A stretch of 64,000 bases of DNA from Alistipes sp. Zagget8. Lineage in GTDB: Bacteria; Bacteroidota; Bacteroidia; Bacteroidales; Rikenellaceae. The translations under genes were made by a program, and so were the position numbers. The notes beneath the pieces are model-generated. The model ran no database searches, was not told the DNA's origin, and saw nothing but the letters and a program-made list of their open reading frames with translations. The number at the start of each line of letters is the position of its first letter. Position 1 is the stretch's first letter. The stretch is taken from positions 254,810 through 318,809 of the forward strand of contig MSHJ01000009.1 of assembly GCA_001941065.1 (NCBI GenBank), written 5' to 3'. Below, piece after piece: positions 19,001 to 26,166 of this stretch.

Positions 19001-19207
19001 GGTCGTCGTGCCGACGGTCGTGCCTTCGACCAGGACCGATACGCCGGCCATGGGCTCCCCGGCTTTGTTCTTCACGATTCCGCTGACCGACTGCTGCGCA
19101 TAGGCGCCGGCCGCGCTCATTACGAAAATCAATGCCGCCAGAATCCGGACTGCCGTGCGGCCCGTTTTCGTCGGCTTGCTCGTGGGGTTGAGACCTTTCA
19201 TAAGCAA
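16043..19207 (-). CDS. SusC-family TonB-dependent transporter (beta-glucan locus)
   Basis: 1054 aa with signal peptide ending AAGAYAQQ. Domains: CarboxypepD-like (VSGIVKNKAGEPMAGVSV, ~38-115), plug with LRGETPLLVIDGVPYYN and LYGARGSSGAVMVTTKRG (~125-245), then a long barrel ending YLGFNVKLSF. It imports oligosaccharides across the outer membrane using TonB. A consensus promoter and four direct repeats lie upstream, and the next gene upstream is a SusR-like regulator, which together indicate substrate-induced control. Likely substrates are beta-glucan oligomers because of the linked GH16 enzyme (inference). ATG at 19201 is an alternative start. Confidence 0.95.
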   Translation of the reverse strand: MLMKGLNPTSKPTKTGRTAVRILAALIFVMSAAGAYAQQSVSGIVKNKAGEPMAGVSVLVEGTTVGTTTNTAGAFTLSVPANATLQFSFIGMTPRQIAVGSRTRIEVTLEDDAIAMGAVVVTALGIKRDEKALGYAVQKVKADELQTVKGVDVATSLSGKVSGLMVKNPSDFAEAPTLTLRGETPLLVIDGVPYYNMTMRDIPADDIESISVLKGATASALYGARGSSGAVMVTTKRGLDKKGFSVDINSSTMFHAGFLAIPEKQNMYGRGTTGVYAWNGDRQWGQLMDGSVEIEQWNPRTKQMELRPYEAVGKNNFRNFLESGYVLNNSISATQQGELGSFRASASWMDTKGVYPNQKFDKYTFTIGGDMKYKNFSLSGNVSYNKHHTPNAGQNGYTNYDPMYSLLIWSGADWDIRDYRDYWITPGEVTNNPYTRVLDDGTIQQAGSLDNPYFIQEERIREVNRDVMNGNISMSYDIRPWLKLSVRSGLDFYVDKTEMRIAKGSLTNSGNTYGSVVGAKLGYFRTQRDTGYSTNNDFILSGDYTFGDFRVDGLFGGSIFYREAETLMAYTAGGLSQPDFYSLNNAVDGAKATSSMKKQQVNSLYGRVALSWRDMIYVEATLRNDWSSTQASTPYKSYIYPSVSGSFIASELLPKTDWLSLWKLRGSWTISKKPAEIYATNTSYKVAADTWNGMTGAAQNTTGYNIAILPSAFETFEVGTMASFFGNRLSFDVAYYQKRNFDTQKSVAVSNASGYYNNLVNTKEEITNKGWEITLGGTPIKTGDWRWDVAFNWSRYRRHYTRIDPEYSTDRPWVAEGKRADHIVLNTFQRHEETGEMIHDANGLPLYNTYQSVYGYSDPDWIWGATTTLRWKNLSLSLSFDGRVGGMTQSYTETYLWIAGSHPNSTTEARYLDVTNPGTKNHLSQGLRVASGSATWDAQGNKLTDTRTFVANDVKTTYKDYVGRVHKNNVWGGVASPLDMFRTTFLKLREISLTYEVPAKYCRMIRSRGISVSFVGQNVFMSARDFKYSDPDGGTENLSDPSSRYLGFNVKLSF

Positions 19208-19262
19208 TGTTTTAGTAGTTTTGGTTAAGGTGTGCCCGGTTCGGTTCCCCGGGGCTCTGAAT

Positions 19263-19294
19263 CAAAAATAGGATACAAATTCCGGCCGGGCAAA
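19263..19294 (-). promoter_or_regulatory. Promoter of the beta-glucan susC operon
   Basis: Minus-strand TTTG (19291-19294), 20 bp spacer, TATTTTTG (19263-19270), a perfect consensus match. Predicted start near 19256, leaving a ~50 nt leader to the susC ATG. Confidence 0.75.
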
Positions 19295-19302
19295 AAAGTC
19301 GG

Positions 19303-19418
19303 CTTTACAAACGATTTACACCTTAACAAACGGGAAAATGAGACCTTTACAAAAGGCTAAATAAAATATTATAAAAAATTGACAGCAAGCCGATAACGTG
19401 AATTGACACCTTTACAGC
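19303..19418. repeat. Four CTTTACAAA-like direct repeats upstream of susC
   Basis: Cores on the plus strand: CTTTACAAA at 19303, CTTAACAAA at 19322, CTTTACAAA at 19345, CTTTACAGC at 19410. Three carry a preceding (A/C)C. They lie immediately upstream of the -33 box, a typical activator position. The last copy also forms a hairpin TTTACAGC-GGG-GCTGTAAA (19411-19429) just after the regulator's stop. Candidate binding sites for the LuxR-type regulator at 19464-22265. Confidence 0.55.
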
Positions 19419-19463
19419 GGGGCTGTAAAATAGTTGAACGCCGGACCTGTTCTCCGCCGGCGC

Positions 19464-22265
19464 TCAGATTGCCGAGACGTAGTGCTGGAGATTGACCTCC
19501 GAGGCCAGCTCCATCTTCCTGCGCAGCCGGTGGCGGGCGATTTCCACGCTGCTGGGCGAGATGTTCATGTAGGCGGCGATCTCCTTGGTGTTGAGGTTGA
19601 GCTTGATGTAGGCGCAGATGCGCATTTCGTTCGGCGTGAGCCCCGGGTGCCGCTGCAGCAGGCGGGTGAAGAACCCGTCGTGGATGGTGTTGAAATATTT
19701 CTCGAACAGTTCGTGGTTCTCCTTGTCGTTCATGTAGGAGTCGATCTTCCGCAGGACGCGCCGCCGCCGCTCCTCCTCGGGGAACAGCTCCACCTCGCGG
19801 CGCAGTTCGCCCAGCATCGTGTTCCGCTGAATACCCATCATGGTCAGGTTGATGAGTTTGCGCTCGCGTTCGCGCAGTTCGACCCGCAGCAGTTCGATGT
19901 CGTGTTCTTTTTTCTCGCGTTCCAGCAGCCGCTCCTGCTCCCGCAGCAGCGCCCGGCGCTGCCGCTCCACGCCCCGTTTGAACAGGAACCGCACGGCCAG
20001 CCCCAGCAGCAGGGCCGCCAGGAGCATGCCGACGATGAACCGTCCCTGCAGGTACCACGGGTAGGCGACGTCGAAAACCAGCTCCAGGGGTTCCTGCGGC
20101 GGATTCACCGGGTCGAGGTTACGGATCAGGAGGGTGTGGCGTCCGCTCTGCAGTTCATTGATCCGCAGCGCGGGGACTCCGGAGGCGGTCGTCCACTCCC
20201 CGCCGTCGATTGCATAGCGGACCTGCCCGTGCGTATAGAGGTTCGACAGCCGGATTTCGACCGAGGTGTAGTTCTGCGGCACGGCATACGGCTCCTTGTC
20301 GGGCGTCACGGGCGTCACGGGCAGGAATACGGAGCTGTCGCGCAGGTGCAGCAGCAGCCTTTCGAGCCGCAGCGCCCGGGGATTTCCGTACTCGGCTTCC
20401 TGCACGCGCATGTCGTGGAAAAAGACACCGTTCTGCAGCCCGACGGCGATCGTGTGCGTCCCGAGCGGAATGATCCGGCGTGCGTGCGAGGGAATCATGT
20501 TCAGCCCCTCGGGCATGTTCAGCCGTCCGTAATCGAAAAACCGGTTTCCCCGGCGGCCGATGGCTCCCACGCCGTCGGGCCAGATGGCGAAAACGCACTC
20601 GCCCGACTGGGTCAGCGCCGTCGGAGCGTCGCGCACGACGCCGAGCATCCCGGTGTAATAGTCGTTGCGCACCAGCGAGTCGCGGTGTATGTCGTAGCCG
20701 AAGACCTCGCGGCCGCGGAAAAAGTAGATGTCGTTGTCCAGCCGTGCGCGGTAGAGCGGCTCGGCCGGTTTTCCGCCCGGCGAATAGGTCCCCGTGTCCG
20801 CCGTGCGGCCGTCGGAGCCGATCCGGATGCGGACGGCGTCGCCGCTGCGGTTCTGGACCCAGACGTTCCCGAAACGGTCGATCCCCATGTCGGAATGCAC
20901 GCCGTTGTATCCTTCGATTTTCTTCCGGGGAAGGAGCCTGCCGCCGCGCACCTCGTAGAGTGTGAATCCGCCTTCGAAATCGGCCCCGAGCCAGTGTTTC
21001 CCGTCCGTCCACGGCAGCAGCTGCCAGATGTTGCAGCCCTCGTTGCGGACGAGCGTTCCCTCCCGGAGCGTGAAGGTCCCGGCGTCGTGGCTCACGACCA
21101 GCGTGCCGCCGGCGTCGATCAGCCGCCACACCTGTCCCTGTGTCCCTTTGACCAGTTGGAAATCACCGTTTCCGTCGTAGCGGAACAACCCCTTGTTGGT
21201 CCCGGCATAGAGCGTCCCGTCGTATTCGGCCACGTCGTAGACGCTGCCGATCTCCTGCGAACGGCTCGTCACGACCACTCCGGCCCCCGAAGCCTCGATG
21301 CGGGCCATTCCGCCGTCCAACCCCAGCCAGACGTCGCCCGCAGGGGTCTCCTCGACGGAAAGCACCGTCGTATGCTGCAATCCCTCCTGCGATCCGAAAT
21401 GGCTGCGAATCCGCCACTCCCCGTCGACGACGTAAAGTCCGTCCATCACGCTGCCCAGCAGGTAACGTCCGTCGGCCGTGCGGGCTGCGGCGAAGAGCCT
21501 CACCTGCGCCAGCCGGGCATTGAGCTGCGGATCGGCCGGAAGCAGCGCATGGCCGTCCCAGCTGAAAATCCCGCTTCCCTCCGTGACGAGAATGTGCCTG
21601 CCGGCTTCGGGATAGACGGCGATGACGCGGTCGGACAGCGTGATGCCCGTCGGCGCGGTGCCGTCCGGACCGAGTGCGTACAGTTCGGGACCGTCCTGAA
21701 ACCAGACGCTGTCTCCGACGGCGTGGATATAGCCGACGGCCCCCTCTTTCACGGCGGGTTCCATCCGTCCCGACCGCAGGTCGCAACGGTAAATCCGCTC
21801 GTGGGTCTGGAAATAGCCCGTGCCGTCCTGCAGGACGATGCGCCAGAATATCTCGGGAACCTCGTCCCGGGGATTCCGGTACAGACATATATAGGTGTAT
21901 CCGCCCCGGGCGTCCTTGGTGAAATAGCCGGCCTCGTTGTCCCCGCCGGCGTAGATGCGCCGCGAGGCCGGGTCGTAGGCGAGGCACCGGAGGATGGGGG
22001 TTCCGGGCGTCTCGTAAAGTCCCCAGCGAACGCCGTCCCAGACGCTCAGCCCCGCGCCCGTCGCGGCGAAGACGCGTCCGTCGCCGTCGGCCGTGAGGTC
22101 CCAGACTTGCACGTCGCCCAGGTAGTCCCGGGCTTCGAGGTTCCGGACCCGGGTGCGCTGCACGGCGCCGCGGAGCTGTCCGCTGTCGGGCGCCGTGACC
22201 TCCGCTGCGGCGAAGGCCGGCAGGAGGAGCAGTCCGAGGAGTATATTTCGTAAAAGGGAGTTCAT
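19464..22265 (-). CDS. SusR-like sensor-regulator: beta-propeller, Y_Y_Y, one TM, LuxR-type HTH
   Basis: 933 aa with a signal peptide (MNSLLRNILLGLLLLPAFAA). Residues ~35-650 are two-component-regulator propeller repeats (VWDLTADGDGRVFAATGAGL, GDVWLGLDGGMARIE, FGNVWVQNRSGD). Then a triple-tyrosine domain (VEIRLSNLYTHGQVRYAIDG), one TM helix (FIVGMLLAALLLGLAVRFLF, ~750), a charged coiled coil and a C-terminal LuxR-type HTH (LTPNEMRICAYIKLNLNTKE, ISPSSVEIARHRLRRKM). No histidine kinase or receiver domain is present, so it is a one-piece membrane sensor that should bind an oligosaccharide in the periplasm and activate DNA on the cytoplasmic face. It sits just upstream of susC on the same strand; the direct repeats are its probable target. 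Confidence 0.88.
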   Translation of the reverse strand: MNSLLRNILLGLLLLPAFAAAEVTAPDSGQLRGAVQRTRVRNLEARDYLGDVQVWDLTADGDGRVFAATGAGLSVWDGVRWGLYETPGTPILRCLAYDPASRRIYAGGDNEAGYFTKDARGGYTYICLYRNPRDEVPEIFWRIVLQDGTGYFQTHERIYRCDLRSGRMEPAVKEGAVGYIHAVGDSVWFQDGPELYALGPDGTAPTGITLSDRVIAVYPEAGRHILVTEGSGIFSWDGHALLPADPQLNARLAQVRLFAAARTADGRYLLGSVMDGLYVVDGEWRIRSHFGSQEGLQHTTVLSVEETPAGDVWLGLDGGMARIEASGAGVVVTSRSQEIGSVYDVAEYDGTLYAGTNKGLFRYDGNGDFQLVKGTQGQVWRLIDAGGTLVVSHDAGTFTLREGTLVRNEGCNIWQLLPWTDGKHWLGADFEGGFTLYEVRGGRLLPRKKIEGYNGVHSDMGIDRFGNVWVQNRSGDAVRIRIGSDGRTADTGTYSPGGKPAEPLYRARLDNDIYFFRGREVFGYDIHRDSLVRNDYYTGMLGVVRDAPTALTQSGECVFAIWPDGVGAIGRRGNRFFDYGRLNMPEGLNMIPSHARRIIPLGTHTIAVGLQNGVFFHDMRVQEAEYGNPRALRLERLLLHLRDSSVFLPVTPVTPDKEPYAVPQNYTSVEIRLSNLYTHGQVRYAIDGGEWTTASGVPALRINELQSGRHTLLIRNLDPVNPPQEPLELVFDVAYPWYLQGRFIVGMLLAALLLGLAVRFLFKRGVERQRRALLREQERLLEREKKEHDIELLRVELRERERKLINLTMMGIQRNTMLGELRREVELFPEEERRRRVLRKIDSYMNDKENHELFEKYFNTIHDGFFTRLLQRHPGLTPNEMRICAYIKLNLNTKEIAAYMNISPSSVEIARHRLRRKMELASEVNLQHYVSAI

Positions 22266-22293
22266 GTCGGAAAAGCGAAAGAGGTCTTTTGGA

Positions 22294-22324
22294 CAAATTT
22301 ATAAAAAATACGGACGCGGCGAAA
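22294..22324 (-). promoter_or_regulatory. Promoter of the SusR-like regulator
   Basis: Minus-strand TTTC (22321-22324, one mismatch to TTTG), 19 bp spacer, TAAATTTG (22294-22301). Predicted start near 22287, about 22 nt before the ATG. Confidence 0.55.
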
Positions 22325-22624
22325 TTTTATTTGCAATTCCGGCTGTCCGGCCCTCGGTCCGCCGGTGTACGGTCTCCGTATCCCGTGAAAATCCGCTTTT
22401 GGCGGGCCGGTTCCGGGTTCCGGGCGGAAAAACGAACGATATTCCATTCGGACCGCTGAAAAACAGACGGATAGAAAAACAGGTTCCGGGAGAGGTCCGC
22501 ACGGGTATCAAATATTGTATTATCAGGGTATTATATAGAATATACAGTTTTCATAAATACTCCCTGCGGGTCGAAAAAGCCCGTCGGCGGAAGATTAAAT
22601 TGCGCTGTATCACCGACCTGCATG
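22325..22624. other. Intergenic region between divergent genes
   Basis: No gene with a plausible start is visible. The left part is GC-rich and the right part AT-rich. It separates the regulator (minus) from the recombinase (plus); I see no repeats or RNA structure I can name. Confidence 0.6.
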
Positions 22625-22654
22625 GTTGAAGATGGTGCTAATTTTGTATCTTTG
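22625..22654 (+). promoter_or_regulatory. Promoter of the tyrosine recombinase gene
   Basis: GTTG (22625-22628), 18 bp, TATCTTTG (22647-22654). The -7 box is perfect; the -33 box has one mismatch and the spacer is one base short of the usual range. Predicted start near 22661, ~34 nt before the ATG. Confidence 0.6.
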
Positions 22655-22694
22655 CGTACAGTGACTAATTTTTCGGATTAATTTTTTTATTATT

Positions 22695-23666
22695 ATGTAC
22701 TCCCCAGATTCCGCCTTTACGGGGCGGCATCCGGTTGTCGGGTCATACCCGTCCGGGATGAATCGTGCCCGTAATAACGAGCAATTCGACTTCGTGTCGT
22801 GTTTCTCGCAACACATTTTCGACTACGAAAAAGCCGGAAAAACAGGGTCGGCGGCCAATTATCGGGCATCGTTCCGGCTGCTGCTGAGTTACTTGAACGG
22901 TTCGCATCTGACGCCGAAACAATTCACTGTCCGCTGGGTCGAGCGCTACGAGCGCTGGCTTCGGGCGCGTGGCGTGGCGACAAATACGGTGATCTTCCAC
23001 CTGCGCAACCTCCGGGCCGTCTACAACCGGGCCGTCCGCAAACGGCTGATCCCCGCTTCCCACACCAACCCCTTCGGGCAGCTGACCGTCCGGCAGACCG
23101 CGACCCGCAAACGGGCGCTGTCGCGTGCGACCCTCAAGCGAATCTTCACGGCGGACCTCTCGTCCTTCCATCCCCGGTATGCCCTTGCCCGCGACCTGTT
23201 CATGTTCAGCTTCTTCACCCGCGGGATGTCGTTCGTGGATATGTGTTACCTGCGCACGGGCAACATCTGCAACGGCGTCCTGACCTATGTGCGCCATAAG
23301 ACGGGGCAGACGCTGTTGATGCGCATCGAGCCGCAGCTACAGCAACTTATCGACCGTTACCGCAACGCGTCGCCTTACATCCTTCCGATCCTGGCCAAAG
23401 ACGACAGCTATAAGAACTACCGCCAGCAGCAGCGCGAGCTGAACAAATTCATTCGAAAGATCGGAGTCCTGCTTCATATCCCGGAACCGCTGACATTCTA
23501 TGTCGCACGCCATTCATGGGCCACTCTGGCCCGTGACTGCGGCACACCGCTCACGGTGATCAGCGCCGGGATGGGACACACGTCCGAACGGACGACGCGC
23601 ATCTACCTCACGCAGCTCGATCACAATGTCATCGACCGGGCGAATCGTAAAATCATCAATCTGTAA
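22695..23666 (+). CDS. Tyrosine site-specific recombinase (probable DNA invertase)
   Basis: 323 aa. An N-terminal SAM-like DNA-binding domain (~30-130: GKTGSAANYRASFRLLLSYL, WVERYERWLRARGVATNTV) precedes the catalytic domain. Catalytic residues are visible: Arg in FSFFTRGMSFVDMCYL, Lys in RHKTGQ, the YVARHSWATLA box, His in GMGHTSERTT and the nucleophile Tyr in TRIYLTQLD. Length and the YVARHSWA variant fit the Bacteroidales recombinases that invert promoter segments. No excisionase, transposase or conjugation genes adjoin it, so it is not part of an integrative element. It lies 66 bp from one of two inverted repeats that flank a promoter, making it the probable switch enzyme. Confidence 0.92.
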   Translation: MYSPDSAFTGRHPVVGSYPSGMNRARNNEQFDFVSCFSQHIFDYEKAGKTGSAANYRASFRLLLSYLNGSHLTPKQFTVRWVERYERWLRARGVATNTVIFHLRNLRAVYNRAVRKRLIPASHTNPFGQLTVRQTATRKRALSRATLKRIFTADLSSFHPRYALARDLFMFSFFTRGMSFVDMCYLRTGNICNGVLTYVRHKTGQTLLMRIEPQLQQLIDRYRNASPYILPILAKDDSYKNYRQQQRELNKFIRKIGVLLHIPEPLTFYVARHSWATLARDCGTPLTVISAGMGHTSERTTRIYLTQLDHNVIDRANRKIINL

Positions 23667-23732
23667 AAAAGGCGGTTCTGCAAGCCGTTCGGATTTTTCG
23701 GACGGAAAGAATGGTGCAGGGCGATAAAAAAA

Positions 23733-23767
23733 TTCAAGACCCATTATTACCAATAATGTATCTTGAA
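23733..23767. repeat. Left inverted repeat of the invertible promoter segment
   Basis: An imperfect palindrome of 16 bp arms around the spacer ACC (23749-23751): TTCAAGACCCATTATT and AATAATGTATCTTGAA. The reverse complement of 23735-23764 matches 24019-24048 at 27 of 30 positions, including an unbroken 22 bp core. The asymmetric spacer (ACC here, GGT in the right copy) puts the two sites in inverted orientation, as needed for inversion by a tyrosine recombinase. Confidence 0.85.
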
Positions 23768-24033
23768 GCCCTAATGAATTGTCTTATAGACATTTTTGTC
23801 CATCGGCAAAAGTAGAACTAATTATAAATATAACCAAATATTTTGCAGTAAAAAATTGCATGATTCGGCGTATTGTGCTGATTGTCATTGTTTTAAATTT
23901 CTTTGCCGCCTGATTTTCCCCGAATCGTCCGGGAATGCCCGGACAGCCCTTGTTTTGCTGTCGCAAAAGTGTCCAAACAGCGTATTGACTGTTTGGTAAT
24001 CAGACACATACCTGTAAGAAGACCCATTATTGG
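23750..24033. mobile_element. Predicted ~284 bp invertible promoter segment, OFF orientation
   Basis: AT-rich, non-coding DNA between the two inverted repeats and downstream of the recombinase gene. Its only consensus promoter points left, away from the OmpA/fimbrillin operon. Inversion would put the predicted start near 23983, reading right through the right repeat into the gene at 24092 with a ~110 nt leader. Internal hairpins at 23927-23944 (GTCCGGG/CCCGGAC) and 23973-23996 (CCAAACAG/CTGTTTGG) may insulate transcription. Sequence supports the structure; actual inversion is inferred. Confidence 0.8.
23807..23838 (-). promoter_or_regulatory. Promoter inside the invertible segment, pointing leftward
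   Basis: Minus-strand TTTG (23835-23838), 20 bp spacer, TACTTTTG (23807-23814), a perfect Bacteroidetes consensus. In this orientation it transcribes toward, and antisense to, the recombinase gene. No equally good plus-strand promoter was found in the segment. Confidence 0.85.
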
Positions 24034-24048
24034 TAATAATGGGTCTCG
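24018..24048. repeat. Right inverted repeat of the invertible promoter segment
   Basis: Perfect palindrome AGACCCATTATT-GGT-AATAATGGGTCT (24020-24046). It matches the reverse complement of the left repeat at 27 of 30 positions. It lies 44 bp before the first gene of the surface operon. Confidence 0.85.
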
Positions 24049-24091
24049 GAGGCTGCATGTAAAACCTTGGTATTAAACTAATTATAGGTCG

Positions 24092-24583
24092 ATGCTGTCT
24101 GTAAGGATACTCTGGGCGGTGAAAATTCTGCTCGTGCTGCGCAAGGCTTCCGCCGCCGGGACCCCGCTGATGAAGGGCCGCGAGCTGCAGGCTGCCTGCA
24201 TCGGACCGGGGGCGGACTCCTATTTATACCGCCGCACCCTGCGGAAACTGGTCGCGAAAACCGATTATGTGACTTGTGTCTTCCAATCGGGAAAGACCTC
24301 TTACAGCTGGAACGGGGATTCCAGCCCGACGCTCTACGACCTGGCCGTGCGGCTCGAGGGCGACCTGCACGAAGCCTCCAACATCTTCTGGTCCTACGAG
24401 AATATCCTCACGATGCAGCCTTTGCGGAAGGTCTGTATGGATTTCGACCGCCTTATGCAAAGCTATCTGTCTGAAATACGAATCGAAGAATTAGAGTCAC
24501 TTGCCTTGTCGCGGCAGAGCCGGTTCAAACTGTCTCAGCCGGGGATTCCGGCCGGTGAGAGCACCGGGACGGGACCGCTCTGA
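24092..24583 (+). CDS. Small winged-helix-like (Rrf2-type?) protein at the head of the switched operon
   Basis: 163 aa, no signal peptide. The first ~70 residues (MLSVRILWAVKILLVLRKAS, KGRELQAACIG, SYLYRRTLRKLVAKTDYVTC) are arranged like the wing-helix of Rrf2-type regulators: helix, helix, recognition-like helix, then a short beta wing (FQSGKTSYSW). There are no Fe-S cysteines. The C-terminal half is helical (DLHEASNIFWSYENILTMQP) and ends in a disordered tail. It is the first gene after the invertible promoter, 49 bp before ompA, so it would be made only in the ON state and could regulate the operon or other switches. Function is inferred from fold-like pattern only. Confidence 0.6.
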   Translation: MLSVRILWAVKILLVLRKASAAGTPLMKGRELQAACIGPGADSYLYRRTLRKLVAKTDYVTCVFQSGKTSYSWNGDSSPTLYDLAVRLEGDLHEASNIFWSYENILTMQPLRKVCMDFDRLMQSYLSEIRIEELESLALSRQSRFKLSQPGIPAGESTGTGPL

Positions 24584-24632
24584 CCTGCCGAAACCGAACG
24601 TAAAACAATCAATCATCACAAATCATTCGAAC

Positions 24633-25811
24633 ATGAAACACTTTTGTCTCTTTGCCCTCCTCCTGTTTTCCGGCCTCGCCGCGCAGGCGCAGCAAACCGG
24701 TACCCGCGATAACCGCGATGCGCAGGGCCGTATCGTGCGCGGTCCCTATGAAACCAACCGGCTTTTCGACAACATCTTCGTCGGGGTGGCCGGAGGTGTG
24801 AACCTCTATTTCGGCGAAAACGACTCGGAAGGCAAGTTCGGCAAACGGCTGGCCCCGGCGCTGGACATCCACGTCGGAAAATGGTTCACGCCCTCGATCG
24901 GCGCCCGCGTCGGATATGCCGGACTGCAGGCCAAAGGGTGGACCACCGCGGGTACGCTCTATGCCAAGAAGGCCGACGGCAACCTGTTCCAGGAGAAATT
25001 CGGCGTGATGTACCTGCACGCCGATGCCATGTGGAATTTCTCGAACGCCGTGAGCGGTTACCGGGAGGACCGCACCTGGAATTTCGTTCCCTATGCCGGT
25101 GTCGGCTGGGCCCGCTCCTACGGCAACGACAGCCACGACAACGAGATCGGATTCGACGTCGGCCTGCTGAACGTCGTGCGGCTCTGCAAGTCGCTCGACC
25201 TGACGCTCGAGGCCCGCTGCCTGCTCGTCAACCAGCGTTTCGACGGCGTGGGCGGCGGCCGGCTGGGCGAAGGCATGCTTTCGGTGACGGCGGGTCTGGC
25301 CTACAAATTCAACCGCCGCGGCTTCACGCGTGCTTCGCATGTGCAGCCGATCGACATCACGCCCTATCTCAACCGGATTCGGGGGCTCGAGGAGAACAAC
25401 TCCGAGCTCGCCTCGAAAAACTCCGTGCTGAACGACGAGAACGAGAAACTGCGCAACGCGCCCGCCAAGGTCGTCGTCGAGCAGAAGGTCTCCGCATCGC
25501 CCGTGGTGCTGTTCTTCAAGATCGGCAAGGCCACGCTCGACAGCAAGGAGCTCACCAACCTCGAATTCTACGTCAAAAACGCCATCAAGGCCGACAAGGA
25601 CAAGACCTTCACGCTGATCGGTTCGGCCGACAAGGCGACGGGCAGCCGCGAGCTGAACCAGCGCCTGAGCGAGCAGCGGATGGAGTATGTCTACAACCTG
25701 CTGAAGAACAAATACGGCGTCGCTCCCGACCGCCTCGTCAAGAAGGCCGAAGGGGACACGAACAACCGCTTTGCGGAGCCCAAGCTGAACCGCGCGGTGA
25801 TCGTGGAATAA
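24633..25811 (+). CDS. OmpA-family outer-membrane protein
   Basis: 392 aa from ATG at 24633 (MKHFCLFALLLFSGLAAQAQ, signal peptide). Residues ~40-235 form an 8-strand-type barrel region rich in aromatic strands (NIFVGVAGGVNLYFGEN, WNFVPYAGVGWARSYG). A short coiled coil follows (ENNSELASKNSVLNDENEKL, ~255-280) and then an OmpA C-terminal peptidoglycan-binding domain (VVLFFKIGKATLDSKELTNL, IGSADKATGS, NQRLSEQRMEYV, NRAVIVE). OmpA-like proteins near fimbrillin operons can anchor or stabilise surface fibres. It lies in the operon after the predicted promoter switch, so its amount may be phase variable. Confidence 0.9.
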   Translation: MKHFCLFALLLFSGLAAQAQQTGTRDNRDAQGRIVRGPYETNRLFDNIFVGVAGGVNLYFGENDSEGKFGKRLAPALDIHVGKWFTPSIGARVGYAGLQAKGWTTAGTLYAKKADGNLFQEKFGVMYLHADAMWNFSNAVSGYREDRTWNFVPYAGVGWARSYGNDSHDNEIGFDVGLLNVVRLCKSLDLTLEARCLLVNQRFDGVGGGRLGEGMLSVTAGLAYKFNRRGFTRASHVQPIDITPYLNRIRGLEENNSELASKNSVLNDENEKLRNAPAKVVVEQKVSASPVVLFFKIGKATLDSKELTNLEFYVKNAIKADKDKTFTLIGSADKATGSRELNQRLSEQRMEYVYNLLKNKYGVAPDRLVKKAEGDTNNRFAEPKLNRAVIVE

Positions 25812-25835
25812 GGACTGCCGACGCTGTTTTCCCCT

Positions 25836-26114
25836 ATGTCCCGCACCGTCATACCCGCCCCGGGAGAAATCCCCCGGACTGCTCCGGCAGCCTGCTACCT
25901 GCTGGCCTACCTCGAGGAGGAACGGCTCTGCGTGTACGCTCCCGATCCGTTCGGCGCGTGGGTCGGGCGGCAGCTTCCCGAAGCCGAGGAGCTGCGCATC
26001 GAAACCGAACTGCACCGCCTCCGCCGCTCCGGAGACCGGGTGGGCGTGCTGGAGGTACGGCTTTCCGCCGACGGGGAACAGCATTGTGTGCGGGTGCTCT
26101 GCGTGGCGGTGTAG
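25836..26114 (+). CDS. Hypothetical protein, 92 aa
   Basis: Starts 24 bp after ompA with ATG at 25836. No signal peptide or TM segment. It has a Pro-rich N-terminus, a central DPFGAWVGRQLPEAEELRIE stretch and a C-terminal beta-hairpin-like VGVLEVRLSADGEQHCVRVL. Codon use is GC-rich like its neighbours and the frame fits neatly between ompA and the short peptide gene, so it is probably real. I do not recognise a family. Confidence 0.5.
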   Translation: MSRTVIPAPGEIPRTAPAACYLLAYLEEERLCVYAPDPFGAWVGRQLPEAEELRIETELHRLRRSGDRVGVLEVRLSADGEQHCVRVLCVAV

Positions 26115-26166
26115 CGGCAGCCCGGAAAGAACCGGAAATGAAATTTTTAATATACTGAAGACGACT

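Noticed and set aside
19369..19443. Hairpin TTTACAGC-GGG-GCTGTAAA as terminator of the regulator gene
   Set aside because: No T-tract follows on the minus strand and the stem is made from one of the CTTTACA repeats, so an operator role is at least as likely.
22695..23666. Integrase of a prophage or integrative conjugative element
   Set aside because: No excisionase, mobilisation, phage or att-site features are near; the adjoining inverted repeats and promoter fit a DNA invertase better.
23784..23966. 60-codon minus-strand ORF inside the invertible segment
   Set aside because: AT-rich, no family likeness, and it overlaps the leftward promoter and internal hairpins.
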